Shown here piece by piece: positions 48,395 to 57,438 of a DNA stretch of 64,000 bases. The DNA is from Candidatus Saccharimonadota bacterium (lineage in GTDB: Bacteria; Patescibacteriota; Saccharimonadia; Saccharimonadales; Saccharimonadaceae): NCBI GenBank assembly GCA_030523715.1, contig JAUNHY010000004.1:22805-86804 (forward strand), given 5' to 3'. The position numbers and the translations under genes are program-made. Positions within the stretch are counted from its first letter, which is position 1; the number at the start of each line of letters is the position of its first letter. The notes below the pieces were generated by a model that worked only from the letters and a program-made list of their open reading frames with translations, had not been told where the DNA came from and searched no databases.

Positions 48395-49264
48395 ATGAAG
48401 AAGTTTCTCATCTGTGCTGTCGCAATCGCGGCTATGGTCATTCTGTCTCTCTTCTTCATCACCGCTGCTCACGCTGAAACGATGTATGTGAGTGGCAACA
48501 ATGTGCGGGAACGCACGGAACCCAACACCAATAGCACCATCGTGACTACTCATAACAAGGGTAAAGACGTCGAAGTCGTTGCGATTCAGGGCAAATGGGC
48601 GATGCTGGATAATGGAAATTTCATGCATACTGACTATTTGGTACCTGAATCGGAAGCGGCTGATCTGTTCTACAACCTGCCGATGTATCTCACTGCCGCT
48701 AGCGTTCGCGAGCGGACTTCTCCGGATACTTCCAGTAAGAGCAATATCGCTCACACCTACCAGGGTGGCGAAATTGTCCGCGTAGCGGCGAAGCTCGATA
48801 ATGGTTGGTATCTGTTGATGAACGGTAATTACATTCGGGGGGATTTCCTCTCGGCTGACTTCATGGATGTGGTGCGACACTTTGCGGAAGAGTATGACGA
48901 TATCGTAATCGTCTCTATCTCTCAGCAGAAAGTCGCCTACTTCAAGAATGGTCAAGCTATCGTGACCGGCAACTGCGTAACTGGTCATTCGACCAAATCG
49001 CCGACTCCGACTGGTTTCTATACGGTTAACCGTAAAAATCATGATTTCGACATGAACGGTAATCCGAAGAACCACGTCAAGTATGCCGCCTATTTCAATG
49101 GTGGCATTGCTCTGCACGACGCCGATCATTGGCGGAGCAGCTACGGTGGGAGCATCTACATTAAGCATGGTTCGCACGGCTGTGTGAATCTGCCCGAGAG
49201 TGTCGCCAAGGTGATTTACGAGAATTGTCGAGTGAATCGGACGCGCGTGTTGGTGGTCGAGTGA
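48395..49264 (+). CDS. L,D-transpeptidase (YkuD) with two SH3b domains
   Basis: A 289-aa secreted enzyme. Signal peptide (residues 1-27, cleavage after AHA), two SH3b domains (~29-85 with NVRERTEPN, ~96-152 with SVRERTSPD), YkuD domain (~165-289) with IALHDADHW and the HGSHGCVNLP motif; the nucleophile is C263. It should form 3-3 cross-links in the wall. ATG 48395 is chosen over 48365 because GAAAGGGG precedes it and the signal peptide starts there. Codons are markedly C-ending (ATC, CTC, GTC), unlike uvrA. Confidence 0.93.
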   Translation: MKKFLICAVAIAAMVILSLFFITAAHAETMYVSGNNVRERTEPNTNSTIVTTHNKGKDVEVVAIQGKWAMLDNGNFMHTDYLVPESEAADLFYNLPMYLTAASVRERTSPDTSSKSNIAHTYQGGEIVRVAAKLDNGWYLLMNGNYIRGDFLSADFMDVVRHFAEEYDDIVIVSISQQKVAYFKNGQAIVTGNCVTGHSTKSPTPTGFYTVNRKNHDFDMNGNPKNHVKYAAYFNGGIALHDADHWRSSYGGSIYIKHGSHGCVNLPESVAKVIYENCRVNRTRVLVVE

Positions 49265-49284
49265 TTCCTTTCTGGTTAAAATAT

Positions 49285-49315
49285 GCCTGGGCTTTGCCGC
49301 CCGGGCTATTTTTGT
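49285..49315 (+). terminator. Terminator of the second L,D-transpeptidase gene
   Basis: GCCTGGGC-TTTGCC-GCCCGGGC followed by TATTTTTG. Confidence 0.9.
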
Positions 49316-49353
49316 GTGCCAAAAATACATAAGCGGCGTGCTATTATGAAGAT

Positions 49354-49752
49354 ATGAAAAAGAAAAAGCCAGAAAAAGTCTGGGGTTTTACGGTAGCAAG
49401 TTTCTTTGCCCTGCTAGCAGTTTATGCTTTGAAGTATGTGTTAGATTTTCTGATTTTGCCGAAGCTATTTCCGCAATTTTATCCGTATAGTTGGGGCGCT
49501 TTAATTGCATGGTTACTCTCGACAATAATAGTGACGGTGGCGGCAATGCTGTGGATTTCGCGCTTTGGTTGGTTCTATCCGATTGCAAATCTGGTTTATG
49601 TGGTTTTAGCTTTGATTTGGCCGCTTGGCTTATATGGCATGGGCGATTTCTGGCATCCGTTGGTAGCCGTGATTGTTGGTGGTGTGGCGATGGATATTAT
49701 TCAACAAATCATTTTGTGGATTTTTATTTTCATCGGCTTCGCTCGAATGTAG
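49354..49752 (+). CDS. Four-helix membrane protein (132 aa)
   Basis: Not recognised. Basic start (MKKKKPEK) and four hydrophobic segments covering nearly the whole protein, rich in Trp, Phe, Leu. TGC-TATTAT (49342-49347) ends 6 nt before the ATG, predicting a leaderless mRNA. The stop lies 38 bp before the TM2 gene on the same strand. Confidence 0.75.
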   Translation: MKKKKPEKVWGFTVASFFALLAVYALKYVLDFLILPKLFPQFYPYSWGALIAWLLSTIIVTVAAMLWISRFGWFYPIANLVYVVLALIWPLGLYGMGDFWHPLVAVIVGGVAMDIIQQIILWIFIFIGFARM

Positions 49753-49789
49753 TATACTGAAAGTAGATTAACATAAGGATTCTATTTTA

Positions 49790-50098
49790 ATGAACGACGC
49801 AAATCCAGCTCCAGCTCAAGCTCCAGCCGCTCCAGCGGCAGCTCCAGCCGGTGCTGCTAAGACTATCGACAAGAACCTTCATGTCTGGGTATAGTGTTTC
49901 CTACTCGGCGGTTTAGGTATCGATCGCTTTATGCGTGGCCAGATTGGTCTTGGTATTGTAAAGCTATTGTTCGGTGCTTGGACGATGGGCATTTGGGCGC
50001 TCGTAGACTGGATTATTGCTCTTTCTAAGGCTTATGGTGCATCCTACAAGGATGACAAAGATTTTACCTTTGGCCCAGATGGCAAGTATCTCAAATAG
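49790..50098 (+). pseudogene. TM2-domain protein gene interrupted by an in-frame TAG
   Basis: One reading frame of 103 codons with ATG at 49790, a TAG at 49892-49894 and a final TAG at 50096. Before the stop: a Pro/Ala-rich N-terminus and KTIDKNLHVWV. After it: CFLLGGLGIDRFMRGQIG, then GIVKLLFGAWTMGIWALVDW, the classic TM2 two-helix domain. The family has an ordinary residue at the stop position, in the first helix. No other damage is seen, and a terminator follows. It is a recent nonsense mutation, a sequencing error, or a readthrough codon. Confidence 0.8.
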
Positions 50099-50110
50099 TT
50101 AGTCTATTTT

Positions 50111-50140
50111 AAAATACCCCCGTAAAGGGGGTATTTTTTT
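50111..50140. terminator. Bidirectional terminator after the TM2 gene
   Basis: ATACCCCC-GTAAA-GGGGGTAT with T-run right and A-run left; it overlaps the stop codon of the converging helicase gene. Confidence 0.9.
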
Positions 50141-53100
50141 AGGCTTCAGCGATGAGCTGATCGTAGAAAGCTTTAGTCGGATTGCTAGTAGCTTGCGCAT
50201 CGGTGATATCTGGGAAATCGAGTGCTTTGATGTGACGGAAGACTACCTGGATGAGGTGTTTAATTTCGGCAGCTTCTTTGTCGTTAAATTTTAATGATAG
50301 TGAGACGATATCGTCTTCTTCGTCTGGCGAAATATAATCAATGCGTCCATCGGTAACTTTATAGTTTTTGTAATCGCGCGAGCCTTCCAGAAGGAATTTA
50401 TAGAAATAGAGCTGGATTTTATAAGCAAAGGTTGAGTCGTTTGTGCTCCACTTATGTTTAGGATTGCCGGTTTTGAAGTCGGAGACGGTGATAGTTTTAT
50501 GCTCTTCGTCGATTTCGACGCGGTCAATTTTACCAGTTAAAATGGCATCGCTAAGTGTAATTGTTTCAGTAAAGAAGCCGCGTTCGGATTCGGCGTTAGT
50601 ATTACGGAGTAAATCGCCGCGTTCGGCTAAGAACTTTGGTAGTTCTGCCTCGGCACGCTTTTTGAGGTCGTCCTTTTCTATGTCCTCGGCGTCGGCAGCA
50701 TCAATTTTCGCCATAAAACGTTCGATGGCCTGTTCGTTGGTAATATTCTCTTTATTGATTTCGTCCATAATTTCGTGGATGTATTTGCCATAGTTCATAG
50801 CGAAATTAGTCTCACTTGGAATATAGAGAATATAGTTTTGGAGGAAACTGTATGGCCCGTTACCATAGCGTAAATCGAGAAAAGTATTAAGATGGGTTGG
50901 CGAAATGCGATAATGCTCGACGCGTGGCTTAAGAAGGTTCTTACGCGTTTCGTCGTCTGGGACGTATTGATCAAACCACATATCTGGCGAAATGAGCTCC
51001 GGAGCGATATCCGTACAGTGGCTTTGGATGACTTTTGCGAATGGCTCCGGGATAATTTTGCTAATAAGCGTCTTGTTCTCGTCTTCCCTTTCGTCGAGAT
51101 ACTTGAGGCGATCAGTCTCGTGGCCGGCAAAATCGGAAAGGCTATAAGTAAGGCAAAGATTTGCCTTAGCGCGCGTGATAGCGACAAAGAAGACGCGGAT
51201 TTTTTCGTCGGCTGAATCACCGGTATGGCGAACGTGCTCGAGGTTGCGCGGAAGTGTAATTTGGTCAGTATTGCCGCGAGCTTCGGACCAGTTTTTGTTG
51301 TCGGCGGCAATCAGGAAGACATATTCGTATTCGAGGCCTTTGGCGGAGTGAACGGTCTGGAGTTGCACTGCCGTATCGGATTCGTGGTACGGCGATTTAT
51401 TTAAAATTGCCATTTCGGCGTTGTTGTATGCGGTAATGATGTCGCAAAAGTCACGCAGCAGGAGTTTTTTGTTTGTGGATTTATTGAGTAGTGTATCACG
51501 GAGCGTATTGAGGTTGCTGTAGAAATCATAATTATCGGTGTCGGCAAATAATTTGGCGGCAAGATTGGCAATTATGAAGTCCGCGGAATAAGAGTCAACT
51601 TTGGCGGCAAGCTCAACGAAATATGCGGCGACATTTTTGACGTCTTCCGACTCGTCAGCGAGCATCTGCTCAATGATAATCTTATGTTCGTTGCGGGCGT
51701 TTTGGATAATTTCGATAACTTTTGCGGCAGAAATATTCCAGCAGTTGAGCGACAAAACTTCAAACCAGTATGGATCGGCGGCTTTTAGTGAGTTCTTGAG
51801 CGCAAGTAGTAAGTTGCAGGCGTTGAATAATTCGATAATTTGTGGGTTCTCTAGGATATTTTCGCGGCGCGCGTAGGAAACTGGAATATTAAGTTTATGT
51901 AGATATGGCAAAATCGAAACGAGATATTTGTGTTTTGGCGCGATAATAGCAATTTTTTCGCCAGATACACCGCTGTCGAGCAGGTTTTGAATTTTTTGGG
52001 CTACGAAAGAATATTCTTCCTGATAGGCCGGAAATTCGCGCAGCTCGATTTCGGTATTATCTGGCGGATTTTCGGCGGTAATATTCTTGTCGATATTTAC
52101 ATTTGGCGATTTGCAGAAACGGTCGAGCGATTGCTCGATAACATTATGGGCAAAATCAAGAATTGGCGCGGAAGAGCGATAATTCTTAGTAAGGAAAATA
52201 TGCTCTGGGTGGTACTTTTCGTCAAAGTCGAAGAAATTGGACGTATTGGCGCCCTGGAAACCATAGATAGCTTGGTCGTCGTCGCCTACGGCCATTATAT
52301 TTGGGCGACCCTCGTTAACTGGGTTGTCGGTTAGAAGCGACACAAGTTGCGCCTGGGCGTCGTTGGTATCCTGGAATTCGTCGAGCAAGATATATTGGAA
52401 GCGTTCCTGGGCATTGTAGCGAATTTCGGCGTCGTTCTTAAGTAAAACAATAGCATATAAAATCATGTCGTCGTAGTCGAACATGCCAAGAGTGCGGAGT
52501 TTTTCGGCATAAAGTTCCATGATATTGGCTAGGCTGAGTAATTTTTTATTAGCGATTTCATCACCGAAAACATAGCGGCCAGTTTTATCGACTTTGAAGA
52601 ATTTTTTGCGCCATTCGCCAAGTAACTTTGTAGATGGTTTTTCTGCGCTTTGTTCTTTTAGTAGAGCTTCTTTAAGACTGCGGTAGTAGATTTTTGAGAT
52701 TGGCTCAATTTTGCCAACAATATATTCTGGCGTCGATGGAGCGGTGGCGGCAGATTCGATAGCTGCTAGAATGCGTTCATAAATGGCTTCGGCTTTATTA
52801 AAACGGAGTCCCTTAGTGGCTTGAATGTCTTCTTCGATGGTCGCGTAGATTTTGGCGCTGTCGATTTGATTGCGCTCCACAATATGGCGAATGTCGTCTG
52901 GACTAAGAGCGGCGGCCTTAAGGTCGGAGATGGCGGAGATGATTTTTGATGTTTGATGCTCCGGACGTAAAATGTCGGTTGGATGAAGCGTAGATTGAAT
53001 TTCGCGAATGAGCGTAAAGCGTTCGAGCTCGTCGATGGCAGTGTTTAAATCCGGACGATGTTCTTGAAGAATATATGAACCGAAAGCGTGATAGGTTTGA

Positions 53101-53360
53101 ATTTGGACTTTATATGCTTCGGGGCCGATAAAATCGGAAAGGCGTTTACGCATGTTGGATGCCCCGGTTTCAGTAAAAGTGAGACAAAGGATATTTTCTG
53201 GACTAACATCGGTTTGTTGAAGAATGTTAGCGACGCGGACGGAAAGAAGCTGTGTCTTCCCTGTTCCTGGACCAGCGATTACTAATAGCGGGCCGTCAAT
53301 ATGATCAACGGCGGCGCGTTGTTGTTCGTTAAGATTTTGGTATGCCTTTTCGAATTCCAT
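50139..53360 (-). CDS. UvrD/PcrA-type helicase fused to a PD-(D/E)XK nuclease
   Basis: A 1073-aa superfamily 1 helicase. N-terminal Q motif NLNEQQRAAVDH, Walker A AGPGTGKT (29-36), LTFTETGASNMRKRL, Walker B YILLDEFQDTNDAQ, GDDDQAIYGFQGA, TVHSAKGLEYEYVF and VAITRAKANLCL. The C-terminal ~250 aa carry a RecB-type nuclease core: GKIDRVEID...ITVSDFKTG. AddA/AddB-like end processing or repair is likely. TGT-TATAAT ends 6 nt before the ATG (leaderless). Confidence 0.93.
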   Translation of the reverse strand: MEFEKAYQNLNEQQRAAVDHIDGPLLVIAGPGTGKTQLLSVRVANILQQTDVSPENILCLTFTETGASNMRKRLSDFIGPEAYKVQIQTYHAFGSYILQEHRPDLNTAIDELERFTLIREIQSTLHPTDILRPEHQTSKIISAISDLKAAALSPDDIRHIVERNQIDSAKIYATIEEDIQATKGLRFNKAEAIYERILAAIESAATAPSTPEYIVGKIEPISKIYYRSLKEALLKEQSAEKPSTKLLGEWRKKFFKVDKTGRYVFGDEIANKKLLSLANIMELYAEKLRTLGMFDYDDMILYAIVLLKNDAEIRYNAQERFQYILLDEFQDTNDAQAQLVSLLTDNPVNEGRPNIMAVGDDDQAIYGFQGANTSNFFDFDEKYHPEHIFLTKNYRSSAPILDFAHNVIEQSLDRFCKSPNVNIDKNITAENPPDNTEIELREFPAYQEEYSFVAQKIQNLLDSGVSGEKIAIIAPKHKYLVSILPYLHKLNIPVSYARRENILENPQIIELFNACNLLLALKNSLKAADPYWFEVLSLNCWNISAAKVIEIIQNARNEHKIIIEQMLADESEDVKNVAAYFVELAAKVDSYSADFIIANLAAKLFADTDNYDFYSNLNTLRDTLLNKSTNKKLLLRDFCDIITAYNNAEMAILNKSPYHESDTAVQLQTVHSAKGLEYEYVFLIAADNKNWSEARGNTDQITLPRNLEHVRHTGDSADEKIRVFFVAITRAKANLCLTYSLSDFAGHETDRLKYLDEREDENKTLISKIIPEPFAKVIQSHCTDIAPELISPDMWFDQYVPDDETRKNLLKPRVEHYRISPTHLNTFLDLRYGNGPYSFLQNYILYIPSETNFAMNYGKYIHEIMDEINKENITNEQAIERFMAKIDAADAEDIEKDDLKKRAEAELPKFLAERGDLLRNTNAESERGFFTETITLSDAILTGKIDRVEIDEEHKTITVSDFKTGNPKHKWSTNDSTFAYKIQLYFYKFLLEGSRDYKNYKVTDGRIDYISPDEEDDIVSLSLKFNDKEAAEIKHLIQVVFRHIKALDFPDITDAQATSNPTKAFYDQLIAEA

Positions 53361-53383
53361 ACCTTAATTATAACAATGATGGA

Positions 53384-54169
53384 CTACTTTGAGTGGCTAG
53401 AGACAAGGTCGCGTATTTCGCGGAGAAGCTTGTAATTTTCTGTATCGGCGTTCAATAAAGCCGTGAGGCCTTCGACGGTTTTTAGCTCGTCGGTAATTTC
53501 TTCAATGCTTTTCCCTTCGCGTAGGGCGACGCCACAACGGTAATTGCGCGAAGTGTCATTAGTGCAAGTTAAAATAAGGTCGCCAAGTCCGCAAGCAAGT
53601 TCGGCGGTTTCGGCACGAGCACCGTGGTCGGCAAGATATCTCTGCATTTCGGCGTGAGCGTGCTGCAAGAAAGTTGCACTCATATTTTCGGAATTGCTGT
53701 AATAACCGGCGCCGATGGCATAGATGTTCTTGATGGCGCCACACATTACAATGCCGGCAGTATCGTCACAAAGTTCAACTGTGACCTGCTGATTTTGAAA
53801 TAGCCCCATTGCAAATGGGTTTGAGGCTGTAAGTGTGGTTGGTTTGCCATCGATTATCTCTTCGGCAAAGCCTGGGCCAGATATTACGGAAAATTGAGCA
53901 AAATCAGCGAACTTGTTTATATCCATCATACCTTTTGACGCGAGAATAGTCGGAATCTTTTTGAGATGATTTGGATATTCGTCTAAGAATGACTCAAGAT
54001 ACATTGAAGGAATAGCGATAACGATAGCATCTTTTTCGTAAGTAGCTACCTCAAGTGTTACGTCCGGGTAAACGGCGGGGTCATAAAAACTAATATCGTG
54101 TTGATTGTCTGTCAGGATTTTTGCCAGAGCGCGTCCGTAGGCGCCGGCACCGATAATCGCGATTTTCAT
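53384..54169 (-). CDS. gpsA: Glycerol-3-phosphate dehydrogenase [NAD(P)+]
   Basis: A 261-aa enzyme that reduces dihydroxyacetone phosphate to glycerol-3-phosphate for lipid synthesis. NAD-binding IAIIGAGAYGRALA, ISGPGFAEEI, the catalytic Lys in CGAIKNIYAIGAGY, GLGDLILTCT and SRNYRCG. It is shorter than the usual 330 aa, with a trimmed middle and C-terminus. ATG 54169 is chosen over the longer frame: the family starts there and TGC-TACACT ends 7 nt upstream. Confidence 0.92.
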   Translation of the reverse strand: MKIAIIGAGAYGRALAKILTDNQHDISFYDPAVYPDVTLEVATYEKDAIVIAIPSMYLESFLDEYPNHLKKIPTILASKGMMDINKFADFAQFSVISGPGFAEEIIDGKPTTLTASNPFAMGLFQNQQVTVELCDDTAGIVMCGAIKNIYAIGAGYYSNSENMSATFLQHAHAEMQRYLADHGARAETAELACGLGDLILTCTNDTSRNYRCGVALREGKSIEEITDELKTVEGLTALLNADTENYKLLREIRDLVSSHSK

Positions 54170-54187
54170 ATATATTAGTGTAGCATG

Positions 54188-54214
54188 AAAAAGCTCCAGC
54201 GTGATGCTGGAGCT
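54188..54214 (-). terminator. Terminator of the degV-like gene
   Basis: AGCTCCAGC-GTGAT-GCTGGAGCT with an A-run on the left; it abuts the gpsA promoter. Confidence 0.85.
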
Positions 54215-54227
54215 AGTGAGGAGGTTG

Positions 54228-55115
54228 TTAGCGTTCGTCCTTTTGTTTGAAGAAAAACGACAGAACGGTACTACCAGTATGGGCGCCCACGATGGGGCTG
54301 ACATGCGTGAGCTGAATTTGCTCATCGCTGAGTCCGGTTTTTTCTTTGAGCAGACGAATAAACTTTTCAGCGCGCGGAAGTTCGGCTGCGCCGCCGTAGC
54401 CGATGCGAACGAATTCATTGTCGTCGGCGACGTGCTCTTCGTAGTATTTTACCCATTCGTGCAGAAGCTTGTCGCCACGGAAGACTCTGCTGCTCATCGA
54501 GAGTTTGTCGTCGCTGGGCGCATACATCCAAGGGCTGATATGTGCCATCGTCATCATAAGCATCGCGATACGCTCAACGATGTTATAACGACCGCTTTGC
54601 GCGGAGTAACGAAAGTCGCGCTCGGTGAAAAGGTGGACGATGTGTTTGCGTAGCTCTGCGGCATAGCCTTCAATGTCGTCGCCATCGTATTTGGCGAGGT
54701 ATTCCAGGAAAGCTGCCTGGCCGTTACTGATACACTGTGTGTCGATGTAGACGAATTTACGGTTTGGATACTTCTCGGCGTAATCTTCGAGGGCGAGTTT
54801 GACGGTCGTGACAGTGCCGGACGACATATACGGAGATACGCCAGCATAAACAATAGTTGCTTCGGGGTCGGCTTTTTCGATGATATCATCGAGCACGCGG
54901 TAAGCCTCGCTGGCTCCGCATGACGCTGTTTTGAGCGATCCGGGCGGATACTCATCGTTATCGAAGTGTCTATAGAACGACTCGGCGTCCAGATGTGGAA
55001 CGCTTTTGCCGTCGCAGGTCATGTCCTGAGTGAAGACTTCTGGCCAGATGCCATATTTTTTCCGTTCATCTTTGGTAAGGTCACAGGTTAGATCTGAAAA
55101 AATCACATACTTCAT
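54228..55115 (-). CDS. DegV-family fatty-acid-binding protein
   Basis: A 295-aa two-domain protein. N-terminal VIFSDLTCDLT (the usual DSxxDL region), then YPPGSLKTASCGASEAYRVLDDI, SPYMSSGTVTTVKLALEDY, and C-terminal FRYSAQSGRYN with HVSPIVGAHTGSTVLSFFF (landmark GAHTGSTVLSFFF). DegV/FakB proteins bind fatty acids and in Firmicutes pass them to the kinase FakA. No FakA gene is near. Ribosome site TAGGAGG; promoter TTGCAT-16-TAGAAT. The gene belongs to the long-leader, Shine-Dalgarno set. Confidence 0.88.
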   Translation of the reverse strand: MKYVIFSDLTCDLTKDERKKYGIWPEVFTQDMTCDGKSVPHLDAESFYRHFDNDEYPPGSLKTASCGASEAYRVLDDIIEKADPEATIVYAGVSPYMSSGTVTTVKLALEDYAEKYPNRKFVYIDTQCISNGQAAFLEYLAKYDGDDIEGYAAELRKHIVHLFTERDFRYSAQSGRYNIVERIAMLMMTMAHISPWMYAPSDDKLSMSSRVFRGDKLLHEWVKYYEEHVADDNEFVRIGYGGAAELPRAEKFIRLLKEKTGLSDEQIQLTHVSPIVGAHTGSTVLSFFFKQKDER

Positions 55116-55208
55116 GGTTCATTCCTCCTATTAATGTGCGATCGTGCCCCAAAAAAAGAGGCGATGGATTTTTCTCTTATATATTCTAACATATTTTTCG
55201 TAAAATGC

Positions 55209-55232
55209 AAAATACCGCCCGGGTGGGCGGTG
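55209..55232 (-). terminator. Terminator of the 134-aa gene
   Basis: ACCGCCC-GGG-TGGGCGGT with an A-run on the left. Confidence 0.8.
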
Positions 55233-55243
55233 TCATGAGCCGA

Positions 55244-55648
55244 TTATGGCTCGGTGTAGATGATATGTAATGGTACATTATCTGGCGTAGAGTCGAAGTG
55301 TAAATCACAGATTGGCAATCCAAAACCGTTAGCCTGGCGGGCGCGCCGATACTCATGGATATGGTTCGCGGCCGTAATGGCATCGTAACCAGAGAGTATG
55401 ACTATACTGCCTTCTTTAGCAGCATTAGCAACAGTCTCGAAGACGTAGCGTTTGCAACTTTCGGTAGTCATTATCTTCGTCATCTGCCATGCGTCGCCCT
55501 TCTTTTCGGCGAGCGCACTATATAGGGTGTCACCTTCTCTCTTGCCGACAAAACTGACATCAAATTGGTCTGGTAGCCCGATGCTTTCAGGCATCATTAG
55601 TGTAAATGTGGCGCTAGTGACGGGAATAATGCACAAAACCCGGTCCAT
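55244..55648 (-). CDS. Hypothetical protein (134 aa)
   Basis: Not recognised. A small alpha/beta protein with hydrophobic strands (RVLCIIPVTSATFTLMMP, GSIVILSGYDAITAANHIHE, CDLHFDSTP) and no signal peptide or membrane segment. The GYDAITAANHI stretch suggests a nucleotide- or ligand-binding loop but no known motif. Ribosome site GAAAGGGGG 7 nt before ATG, with a TATAAT about 45 bp upstream. It is a single-gene unit. Confidence 0.7.
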   Translation of the reverse strand: MDRVLCIIPVTSATFTLMMPESIGLPDQFDVSFVGKREGDTLYSALAEKKGDAWQMTKIMTTESCKRYVFETVANAAKEGSIVILSGYDAITAANHIHEYRRARQANGFGLPICDLHFDSTPDNVPLHIIYTEP

Positions 55649-55687
55649 AATAATCCCCCTTTCATAAAGTACAATAACCTTGCTTTA

Positions 55688-56839
55688 TTATACTCTTTCT
55701 AGAATTGCTAAGCTTTCAATGTGTGGGGTTCGCGGGAAGAAATTGTATGGTTGTATTTTTTGGATTTGATAATTGTTGGTTAATAAGGCAATATCGCGAG
55801 CTTGGGTAATTGGATTACAGCTAAGGTAGACGATTTTTACTGGTTTAATTTCATTTAATTTTGCAATGAGTTTAGTATCGCAACCGGCGCGTGGCGGATC
55901 GAGTATAACGGTGCAATCCGGCGTAATATATTCCGTAACATCTTCAGATTTCGCAAGAACACATTTGGCGTTTGTGCCCTTGGCGTTGTTTTGCATTTCT
56001 TCAAAAGCGGCGCCATTAACTTCGACGAGAGTTAAATCATTGTCGCGCGCTACGGAGAGGCCAATGCTGCCAACGCCTGCGTAGAGGTCCAGGACCTTGT
56101 TGGTGCTAATATTTCTAGCGATTTCTTGGAGTACCATCTCGTAAACTGGTAAGTTTATTTGGAAAAAACCATTTGGCGAGTAGGAATAATTATAGCCGTT
56201 AAGAGTATCGTGAAGAATTTGCATTTGCGGATGAGATTTGCCGTTTTCGAATAAATCGCCGGAAACATTTCCCTGCTGATCGCAGCGCAGAAGTAGTGAT
56301 TGGTAAGTGCGTGCTTCGGCGTGCTTAGCATTCAATTCGTTAACGATAGCTTGGGCGCGCGCAAAGATTTCTGGGCGCTCAATAGAACTTTGCGTGATTG
56401 GTGTTTTGCGATGCGTGCCGCGAGTGTGGAATGCCAAGTGGATTAAACTATCATCATGACTCCAATAAAGTGAATATTCCATTTTATTGCGATAGAAAAA
56501 ATCTTTGCCGTCAGTAAGTGTGGGTAATATTTCAACGTTGAGGTGCTGTTGCGTGAAACACTCTTGGACGAGTTGGCTTTTTTGCTTGAGCTCTTCGGCA
56601 TAATCTAGAATTTGCCAAGGACTGGTTGCAAGGTAGCATTCGTCACGCGGAGCGATACGTTCTGGTGCGGATTGAAAGATTTTTGTAGCGATGCCCTCGC
56701 AGTATGATTTTTTATTTTTGGTGATTTCGAATTCGATAAGTTCGCCCGGCAATGCGCCCCAAATAAAAGCTTTTTTGCCATCATCGAGAGTTGCAATGGC
56801 TTGACCGCCCGGAACAAACTTATTTATTTTTGCTTGCAT
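55688..56839 (-). CDS. RNA m5U methyltransferase (TrmA/RlmCD family)
   Basis: A 383-aa SAM-dependent enzyme that methylates uridine C5 in 23S rRNA or tRNA. An N-terminal TRAM-like domain (VPGGQAIATLDDGKKAFIWGALPGE in part), FFYRNKMEYS, the SAM site VLDLYAGVGSIGLSVA, VEVNGAAFE, VILDPPRAGCD and the catalytic Cys in VYLSCNP. The Cys cluster that binds 4Fe-4S in RlmD is not conserved. ATG 56839 is chosen because TGC-TATAAT (56847-56852) ends 7 nt upstream. rRNA versus tRNA target cannot be told. Confidence 0.93.
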   Translation of the reverse strand: MQAKINKFVPGGQAIATLDDGKKAFIWGALPGELIEFEITKNKKSYCEGIATKIFQSAPERIAPRDECYLATSPWQILDYAEELKQKSQLVQECFTQQHLNVEILPTLTDGKDFFYRNKMEYSLYWSHDDSLIHLAFHTRGTHRKTPITQSSIERPEIFARAQAIVNELNAKHAEARTYQSLLLRCDQQGNVSGDLFENGKSHPQMQILHDTLNGYNYSYSPNGFFQINLPVYEMVLQEIARNISTNKVLDLYAGVGSIGLSVARDNDLTLVEVNGAAFEEMQNNAKGTNAKCVLAKSEDVTEYITPDCTVILDPPRAGCDTKLIAKLNEIKPVKIVYLSCNPITQARDIALLTNNYQIQKIQPYNFFPRTPHIESLAILERV

Positions 56840-56859
56840 AAGATAGATTATAGCATTTT

Positions 56860-56878
56860 TTGACAAATATGATATAAT
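56860..56878 (+). promoter_or_regulatory. Extended -10 promoter of the small membrane gene pair
   Basis: TATAAT (56873-56878) with TGA in front; a TTGACA at 56860 is too close to be its -35. It diverges from the methyltransferase promoter. Confidence 0.6.
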
Positions 56879-56937
56879 ATTATGGAGTATAAAACTCAAT
56901 GAACCTGAGCACAGAAAAAAAGTGAGGAGGTGTCGCT

Positions 56938-57198
56938 ATGGATGCTTTTGTAATGCTGTGTCATGGGTTAGCATATTTCGGCGTATGGCTACTGAATGTA
57001 ATCATCTACGAAACGGCTGCGGTCATAATTTGGTTTGCGGTTGCGATGGGGACTGGTTTGTCGTCGAGAATTCCGGAGAACGTCTCCGATGAGATTACGA
57101 GGATTACTGCGATAATCCTTCTCATTCTGTTGGTAGTTGCATCAATCGCTTGTGCTATTGGATGGTTTCGGATTGTTCCAATGCCGGTTTTCGGCTAA
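56938..57198 (+). CDS. Small membrane protein (86 aa)
   Basis: Not recognised. Two hydrophobic regions (residues ~5-38 and ~60-80) joined by a polar loop (SSRIPENVSDEI). Strong GAGGAGG ribosome site 8 nt before the ATG. It forms a two-gene operon with the next small membrane protein (12-bp gap). The predicted leader is about 53 nt. Confidence 0.7.
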   Translation: MDAFVMLCHGLAYFGVWLLNVIIYETAAVIIWFAVAMGTGLSSRIPENVSDEITRITAIILLILLVVASIACAIGWFRIVPMPVFG

Positions 57199-57210
57199 GG
57201 AGGTGATGTC

Positions 57211-57396
57211 ATGTTCACGATTATCTTTGCGATTATTTGCTTTATGATCGTGGGCTTACTGATTGAGTTCGCATTCTGGATGTTTATCGGTTGGCTGGTT
57301 TTCTGTTTGATCTCGTGGCTTTTGAGTCTGGTTGGTCTGCAGGATTATGCCTGGCTGGTTTTCATCATATTCGTTTTGTGGGCAATGTTTAGATAA
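57211..57396 (+). CDS. Small Trp/Phe-rich membrane protein (61 aa)
   Basis: Not recognised. Almost entirely hydrophobic, with Trp, Phe, Ile and Leu, and two close helices. AAGGAGG is 8 nt before the ATG. Together with the 86-aa neighbour it may form a small membrane complex; size and pairing recall holin-like or toxin-like pairs, but there is no sequence evidence for that. Confidence 0.65.
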   Translation: MFTIIFAIICFMIVGLLIEFAFWMFIGWLVFCLISWLLSLVGLQDYAWLVFIIFVLWAMFR

Positions 57397-57408
57397 GGCC
57401 ATTCGCAC

Positions 57409-57437
57409 CAAAAAGCCCCGCTTCGGCGGGGCTATTT
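57409..57437. terminator. Bidirectional terminator
   Basis: AAAAGCCCCGC-TTC-GGCGGGGCT followed by TATTTTTT, between the small membrane genes and the converging ABC permease. Confidence 0.9.
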
Positions 57438-57438
57438 T

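Noticed and set aside
48248..49330. A 360-codon minus-strand frame opposite the second L,D-transpeptidase
   Set aside because: The plus strand has a signal peptide, SH3b domains and the YkuD catalytic motif. The minus frame has no start signals.
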